20,238 bases of DNA from Rhodospirillales bacterium (lineage in GTDB: Bacteria; Pseudomonadota; Alphaproteobacteria; Acetobacterales; Acetobacteraceae), in NCBI GenBank assembly GCA_903644035.1, contig CAHJXG010000546.1, positions 1 through 20,238 on the forward strand, given 5' to 3'. Below are positions 16,590-20,238 of this stretch, in pieces. How positions within the stretch are numbered: position 1 is the stretch's first letter; each line of letters starts with the position of its first letter. The notes under the pieces were generated by a model. The model saw only the letters and a program-made list of their open reading frames with translations, did not search any database and was not told where the DNA came from. A program made the translations under genes and the position numbers.

Positions 16590-17168
16590 TCAGTCCTCGA
16601 TGCGCCGCCAGCCTGACAGCAGCCGGCGGCTCACCCTGTCGAAGGCGTAGGCATGGCCGCCCCCGCCGCCGGGCTGATCCGCGCTCCGGCTGATCGGCAT
16701 GGCTTCCAGGTGGCAGAGCAGCAGGGCGCCGACGCCCCCGTGCGAGACGATGGCGACATCGCCCGCGCTCGGCGCAAGGGACAGGGCCCGCTCGACGGCG
16801 CCGACGATCCGGCGCTGCGCATCGACCGCGCGCTCCCATCCGCGCACGCTGTCCTCCGGCCGCGCGAAGAACTCATCCGCGACCGCCTCGAACTCGGCCT
16901 TCGGCAGGTAGCCGGTCGCGGACCGGTCGTTCTCGCCCAGGCCCTCGATGACGACGGGGCTGATCCCGAGGGTCTCGGCGAGCAGGCCGGCCGCGTCCGC
17001 CGCCTTCCGTTCGGCGCTGACGAACATGGACCGCACCCCCGCAAGCCAGGGCCGCCCGGCCGCAAGGCGCATCCGCCGCGCCCCGACCGCCGAGAGCGGC
17101 CACTCCGGGACCGGCACCGCCGGGTCGATCACCACCTCGGGGTGCGTGATGAAATGGACGGCCGTCAT
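16590..17168 (-). CDS. Histidine phosphatase superfamily protein with altered RHG motif
   Basis: A 192-residue protein of the phosphoglycerate mutase-like fold. The N-terminal strand reads AVHFITHPEV, with H9 in the place of the phospho-accepting His but Thr instead of the usual Arg before it and Pro instead of Gly after it. 'PVPEWPLSAVGARRM' corresponds to the 'LT..G..QA' segment. 'MFVSAERKAADAAGLLAE' is the 'SpL.RA..TA' helix, and 'VAIVSHGGVGALLLCHL' holds the second catalytic His. The THPE variant is probably a subfamily trait, but loss of the first Arg could change activity. ATG 17168 overlaps the stop of the GGDEF-EAL gene (ATGA, 17165-17168). It may act on a small phosphorylated metabolite; the substrate is unknown. 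Confidence 0.85.
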   Translation of the reverse strand: MTAVHFITHPEVVIDPAVPVPEWPLSAVGARRMRLAAGRPWLAGVRSMFVSAERKAADAAGLLAETLGISPVVIEGLGENDRSATGYLPKAEFEAVADEFFARPEDSVRGWERAVDAQRRIVGAVERALSLAPSAGDVAIVSHGGVGALLLCHLEAMPISRSADQPGGGGGHAYAFDRVSRRLLSGWRRIED

Positions 17169-19447
17169 CCCGGCGGTGCCCCGCGCAGCAGCGCCGCGCG
17201 CGCCTGGTCCTCGGGCATCGGCCGCCCGGTCAGGTAGCCCTGGACCAGGTTGCAGCCCAGGCCGCGCAGCGCGTCGAGCTGCGCCTCGGTCTCCACCCCC
17301 TCGGCGACCACCGCCAGCCGCAGCCGGGCGCCTAGCAGCAGCACCGCCTCGACGATGGCCAGCGAGCTGTCGTCCTGGCCCATCTCCTGGACGAAGCTCT
17401 TGTCGATCTTGATGCGGTCGAACGGGAAGCGGCGCAGCGTGCTGAGGCTCGCGTAGGCCGTGCCGAAGTCGTCCAGCGTAAGGCGCACTCCCTGCTCCTT
17501 CAGCGCCTGCATGGTCCGCAGCGCCATGCCGGAGTTGCCGAGCAGCAGGCCCTCCGTCACCTCGATGTCCAGCCGCTCGCCGGGCAGCCCGGCCCGTTGC
17601 AGGGCGCGGGCCACTTGCTGTGCCAAGTCGGGCTGGCGGAACTGCAAGGGCGAGAAATTGACGGACAGGCAGACCGGCAGCTCCCACCCCGCCGCCTCGG
17701 CGCAGGCGGCCTCCAGCGCCCATTGGCCGAGCGGCACGATCAGCCCGTTCGCCTCCGCCAGCGACACGAAGTGGCCCGGCAGAAGCTGCCCGCGGACCGG
17801 ATGGTTCCACCGCAGCAGCGCCTCGAACCCCCGGACCTGCAGCGACGCGGCGTCGCAGATCGGCTGGTAGGCCAAGGTGAAGTGACGCTGGTCCACGGCG
17901 TCGCCCAGGTCGCGCTCCATCAGGGTGCGCTCAAGCTGGCGCGCCTTCATCGACGGCTCGAACAGGCGGAAGGCGTTGCGCCCGCCCTCCTTGGCGCGAT
18001 ACAGCGCCGTGTCGGCGTTGCGGAGCAGTTGGTCCGGGGTCTCCCCGCCCGCGGGATGGATGGCGATGCCGATCGACAGGCCCACCATCAGGCGCTGCTC
18101 GCCGATGTCGAACGGCTGCTGGAGGGCCTGCAGCAGGCGTTGCGCCAGCGCCGTGGCCGCGGCGGGCTGGCTGCCGACCGGCTGGATGATCGCGAACTCG
18201 TCCCCGCCGATCCGGGCCGTGGTGTCGCACGCCCGGCAGTTGTCCCGCAGCCGGCCGGCGACGGCGGCGAGCAGCTTGTCCCCGGCCTCATGCCCGTGCG
18301 TGTCGTTGATCAGCTTGAACCCGTCGAGGTCGAGGTAGAGCAGGGCCGGGCCGGGATCCTTCCCCGCCGCGGCGGCGATGGCGCTGTTCAGGCGCTCCTG
18401 GAACATCAGGCGGTTGGCGAGCTGCGTCAGGTCGTCGTGGTGCGCCACGAAGCGGATGCGCTCCTCCGTCACCTTGCGGAGCAGCGCCGGGCGGATCGTG
18501 TTGGCGAGCGACGCGATGTCCGCCACGACCTCGTCCAGGTCCAGCCGTTCGGTGGAGAAGGCGAGCGCCACGCCGAACCGCTGCTCCTGCACCCAGACCG
18601 GGTAGCTCACCTGGGCGGCCAGCCCGGAGGCGACGGCGGCGGCGTACAGCACGAACCGCTCGGGACGCTCGACCTGCGAGTAGATGATGGCGTGCGGCTC
18701 GTTGCGGCGGATCGCGCCCGCGGTCATCGAGTTGCTGCCGGTCACCGGGGCCGTGGGCGGCTGGCGGTAGTAGGAATGCTCGTCCAGCCCGTCGTCGTTG
18801 AACCGGCTGACCTCGACCATGCGCTCACCGGGCTGCGTCAGCTGCCAGATGCGGCCGACCGTGGCGTCGTGGTGGCGGCACAGCTCGCCCAGGAGGCTGG
18901 TCAGCGCCTCGGCGCACGTCGCCGCCTCCGCCACCAGATGCAGCATCCGGTCCGTCCGCAGCGCGCGGGCCGTGGCCTGGGCAAGCCGCGCGAGCCGCTG
19001 TTCCCGCTCGAAGGCGGTGGCGATCAAGACGGCGATGTCGCCCAGCGCCCCGCGCTGCGTCGCCGTCAGCTGGGCACGAGGTGCCGGGTCGAGCACCCAC
19101 AGGACCCCCAGGCGTGCGCCGGTGGCCCCGAGCAGCGGCAGGTGGGCCAGGAAGCGCAGACGCGGCGGCCCGGCCACCAGCGCGTGGCCGGCGAACCGCG
19201 CGTCCTGCCGCAGGTCCGGCACGATCGTCAGTTCGGTGCCATGGGGCAGGGCCGCATCGAACCCGGCTACGGCCTCCGCCTGCGGCTGGGACAGGCCGAA
19301 CGCCGAGGCCGGGCCTGCCGGCCAGCCGAGCACTGCGGCGGCGGCCTCCGTGACGCACGCCGCCAGGCGAAGGAGGCGATCCAGCACGGCGCCCGACGCG
19401 ATGGGAGCGATGTCCGGCATTGCGGCAGCCTCATCGCGACGGTCCAC
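17165..19447 (-). CDS. GAF-GGDEF-EAL bifunctional cyclic-di-GMP protein
   Basis: A 760-residue cytoplasmic signalling protein. Residues about 20-150 and 165-325 look like two GAF-type sensor domains without membrane segments. The GGDEF domain (about 333-497) has 'HHDDLTQLANR', a GGDEF motif at 414-418 and an RxxD inhibitory site R405-D408 five residues before it. The EAL domain (about 504-755) has E542-A-L in FEALLRWNHP, N597 in VNFSP, E629/E632 in IEVTEG, DDFGTAYASL at 659-668, K682 in IKIDK, E716 in VAEGVET and QGYLTG. Both synthesis and hydrolysis of c-di-GMP are therefore possible, with product inhibition. The start is GTG 19447, with GGGGAG 7 nt upstream (19455-19460); ATG 19420 is an alternative. 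It overlaps the phosphatase gene by 4 nt. Confidence 0.92.
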   Translation of the reverse strand: MDRRDEAAAMPDIAPIASGAVLDRLLRLAACVTEAAAAVLGWPAGPASAFGLSQPQAEAVAGFDAALPHGTELTIVPDLRQDARFAGHALVAGPPRLRFLAHLPLLGATGARLGVLWVLDPAPRAQLTATQRGALGDIAVLIATAFEREQRLARLAQATARALRTDRMLHLVAEAATCAEALTSLLGELCRHHDATVGRIWQLTQPGERMVEVSRFNDDGLDEHSYYRQPPTAPVTGSNSMTAGAIRRNEPHAIIYSQVERPERFVLYAAAVASGLAAQVSYPVWVQEQRFGVALAFSTERLDLDEVVADIASLANTIRPALLRKVTEERIRFVAHHDDLTQLANRLMFQERLNSAIAAAAGKDPGPALLYLDLDGFKLINDTHGHEAGDKLLAAVAGRLRDNCRACDTTARIGGDEFAIIQPVGSQPAAATALAQRLLQALQQPFDIGEQRLMVGLSIGIAIHPAGGETPDQLLRNADTALYRAKEGGRNAFRLFEPSMKARQLERTLMERDLGDAVDQRHFTLAYQPICDAASLQVRGFEALLRWNHPVRGQLLPGHFVSLAEANGLIVPLGQWALEAACAEAAGWELPVCLSVNFSPLQFRQPDLAQQVARALQRAGLPGERLDIEVTEGLLLGNSGMALRTMQALKEQGVRLTLDDFGTAYASLSTLRRFPFDRIKIDKSFVQEMGQDDSSLAIVEAVLLLGARLRLAVVAEGVETEAQLDALRGLGCNLVQGYLTGRPMPEDQARAALLRGAPPG

Positions 19448-19560
19448 GGCTATGCTCCCCAGCAGTATCCGCCGCGTCAGACCGAGCCCAGCCGATGCCG
19501 GTCATGGCTGGGAGGCCTGGCCTGCTGCCAGAAGGTCCGGCACCGCGCGGTGGGACCTTA

Positions 19561-19574
19561 CTCCCTCCGGGGAG
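19561..19574 (-). terminator. Possible hairpin after the small exported protein gene
   Basis: CTCCC (19561-19565) and GGGAG (19570-19574) flank a 4-nt loop, 7 nt past the stop of the minus-strand small gene. It is followed by no T-rich run. It could separate the small gene from the GGDEF-EAL gene, 133 nt away. Confidence 0.3.
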
Positions 19575-19580
19575 GGCGGC

Positions 19581-19820
19581 TCAACCGTTCCGGGGCGCTT
19601 GGGGACTGGGTGCCTGCTGCTCGGACTGCAGGCGGCGTGGGGCGGGCCGGGGGGCACGCCCCGGCTTGCGGCGCTTCACCGTGCTGCTGCGCCCGTCGCG
19701 CAGCGTGCCCGCGGGCGGGGTTGCGTTGGGCGCCGACGGCATCTGCAGGCCCTGGGAGAACACCGGCGCTGCCGCCGCGAGCGACAGGATCGGAACGGCG
19801 GCCAAGATCAGCTTGCGCAT
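19581..19820 (-). CDS. Small exported hypothetical protein, Pro/Arg-rich
   Basis: A 79-residue protein I cannot assign to a family. It has a clear Sec signal peptide, MRKLILAAVPILSLAAAAPV with cleavage probably after FSQ or VFS near residue 22-23. The mature part of about 56 residues is rich in Pro, Arg, Ala and Gln and has no Cys: 'MPSAPNATPPAGTLRDGRSS' then a basic stretch 'KRRKPGRAPRPAPRRLQ'. The ATG at 19820 has an excellent AAGGAG Shine-Dalgarno 5 nt upstream (19826-19831). In-frame ATGs further upstream lack such a site and would hide the signal peptide. The mature part looks disordered and cationic, so binding to nucleic acid, membrane or polysaccharide is conceivable but unproven. Confidence 0.68.
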   Translation of the reverse strand: MRKLILAAVPILSLAAAAPVFSQGLQMPSAPNATPPAGTLRDGRSSTVKRRKPGRAPRPAPRRLQSEQQAPSPQAPRNG

Positions 19821-20097
19821 GGCAACTCCTTGCATGGGTGAGATGATGCGCCTGACGCTCATCCTGTCCACCCGTCCGGTCACCAAGGACGAGGCCACGC
19901 CGTCCTGATCCCGATGCCCAGACAGGGGGAACCGCTGCTCGCGACGGCGGGGCAGTCCGCGCAACGGGCGGCTGGCGTTGCCGGGGCCACGTGTCCTCGG
20001 CGCGGGGCGCGTTGCCGAGGCGCCCGGATCGGCCTCGCATCATCCTGCGGAGCGTGTCGACGCGCAGCCGATGGAATGATGCGTCTCTGACGCCTGC
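19821..20097. other. Intergenic region without a recognised gene
   Basis: These 277 nt lie between the HU-like gene and the small exported protein gene, both on the minus strand. Apart from the Shine-Dalgarno of the small gene I see only short GC-rich inverted repeats. No coding frame has recognisable protein character, and no tRNA-like structure is apparent. Confidence 0.5.
20081..20093 (-). terminator. Short hairpin downstream of the HU-like gene
   Basis: GCGTC-TCT-GACGC forms a perfect 5-bp stem with a 3-nt loop, 4 nt past the TGA at 20098-20100. The following bases on the minus strand (ATCATTCC) are only mildly T-rich, so it is a weak terminator candidate. Confidence 0.3.
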
Positions 20098-20238
20098 TCA
20101 GGCCTTCTTGGCCTTCGCTTTCGCCTTCGCGGCGGGCTTGGCCGGCTTGCCGGCGGGCGGGGCCGGGTTCATGGCGTCCTTGACCTGCTTGGCCGGCGTG
20201 AAGCCGAGCTTCTTCGACGCGGCGATCTGGATCGTCTC
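20098..20238 (-). CDS. HU-family DNA-binding protein with Lys/Ala/Pro-rich tail, C-terminal fragment
   Basis: The frame is open from the window edge to TGA (20098-20100) and encodes 46 residues; the 5' part lies outside the window. The first 24 residues, ETIQIAASKKLGFTPAKQVK and then DAMN, match the HU/IHF C-terminal end ('GE.I.I.AS....F..gk.lkdavN'). They are followed by a 22-residue extension rich in Lys, Ala and Pro, ending AKAKAKKA, which resembles histone H1-like or AlgP-like tails. Such extensions occur on some HU proteins of alphaproteobacteria and actinobacteria and add non-specific DNA binding. The gene is too short for the ORF threshold at the window edge but reads cleanly. Confidence 0.8.
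   Translation of the reverse strand, partial: ETIQIAASKKLGFTPAKQVKDAMNPAPPAGKPAKPAAKAKAKAKKA

Noticed and set aside
17169..17810. Upstream extension of the histidine phosphatase frame to 406 residues
   Set aside because: It overlaps the EAL domain in another frame and looks like shadow sequence. The ATGA overlap at 17165-17168 gives a normal-length phosphatase.
17597..19846. 749-residue plus-strand open frame opposite the GGDEF-EAL gene
   Set aside because: It is a mirror of the high-GC coding frame; it has no signature and no ribosome site.

Overview
The window is very GC-rich, with strong G/C preference at third codon positions, few AT-rich pockets and long antisense open frames. The gene types (NitT/TauT and HAAT ABC importers, twin-arginine-like signal peptides on binding proteins, an HU protein with a Lys/Ala/Pro tail, a GGDEF-EAL protein) suggest an alphaproteobacterium of the Acetobacteraceae/Rhodospirillales kind, Roseomonas-like. 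This placement is an inference; no rRNA, tRNA or other phylogenetic marker is present. I see no IS element, CRISPR array or integrase.

Layout. Positions 2-3025 (+ strand) hold the 3' end of a CaiB/BaiF-type CoA-transferase, then a compact ATPase-permease-binding protein importer of the NitT/TauT (SsuBCA-like) class. This unit converges on a long minus-strand block running from 16361 down to 3203. In transcription order the block encodes: a two-domain VOC extradiol-type dioxygenase, an FAH-superfamily hydrolase/isomerase, an MhpA-like FAD aromatic hydroxylase, a complete LivK-H-M-G-F-type ABC importer, two tandem class II aldolase/adducin proteins (the first with a Tat-like N-terminus), an AAHS-type MFS aromatic-acid transporter, a cytoplasmic alpha/beta hydrolase, and a second, signal-peptide-bearing alpha/beta hydrolase. 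Six consecutive genes in the middle are joined by 4-nt overlaps or very short gaps, so transporter and enzymes look like one transcriptional unit. A good promoter/operator region lies upstream of the dioxygenase (about 16362-16445). A weaker secondary promoter may precede the last esterase.

Working model (inference): an ester or conjugate of an aromatic acid is hydrolysed by the exported and cytosolic hydrolases. The aromatic acid enters through the Liv-type ABC importer and/or the MFS symporter, is hydroxylated by the flavoprotein and ring-opened by the VOC dioxygenase. The product is processed by the class II aldolase-family proteins (which in other meta-cleavage pathways act as decarboxylases) and the FAH protein. 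No hydratase-aldolase-dehydrogenase (MhpDEF-type) set and no regulator gene lie in the window, so the pathway is either completed elsewhere or unusual.

Positions 16590-19447 (-) encode a GAF-GGDEF-EAL c-di-GMP protein with both catalytic motifs intact, overlapped by 4 nt with a histidine-phosphatase-family protein. Beyond it are a 79-residue exported small protein (19581-19820) and, at the right edge, the C-terminus of an HU-family DNA-binding protein with a basic tail (20098-20238).
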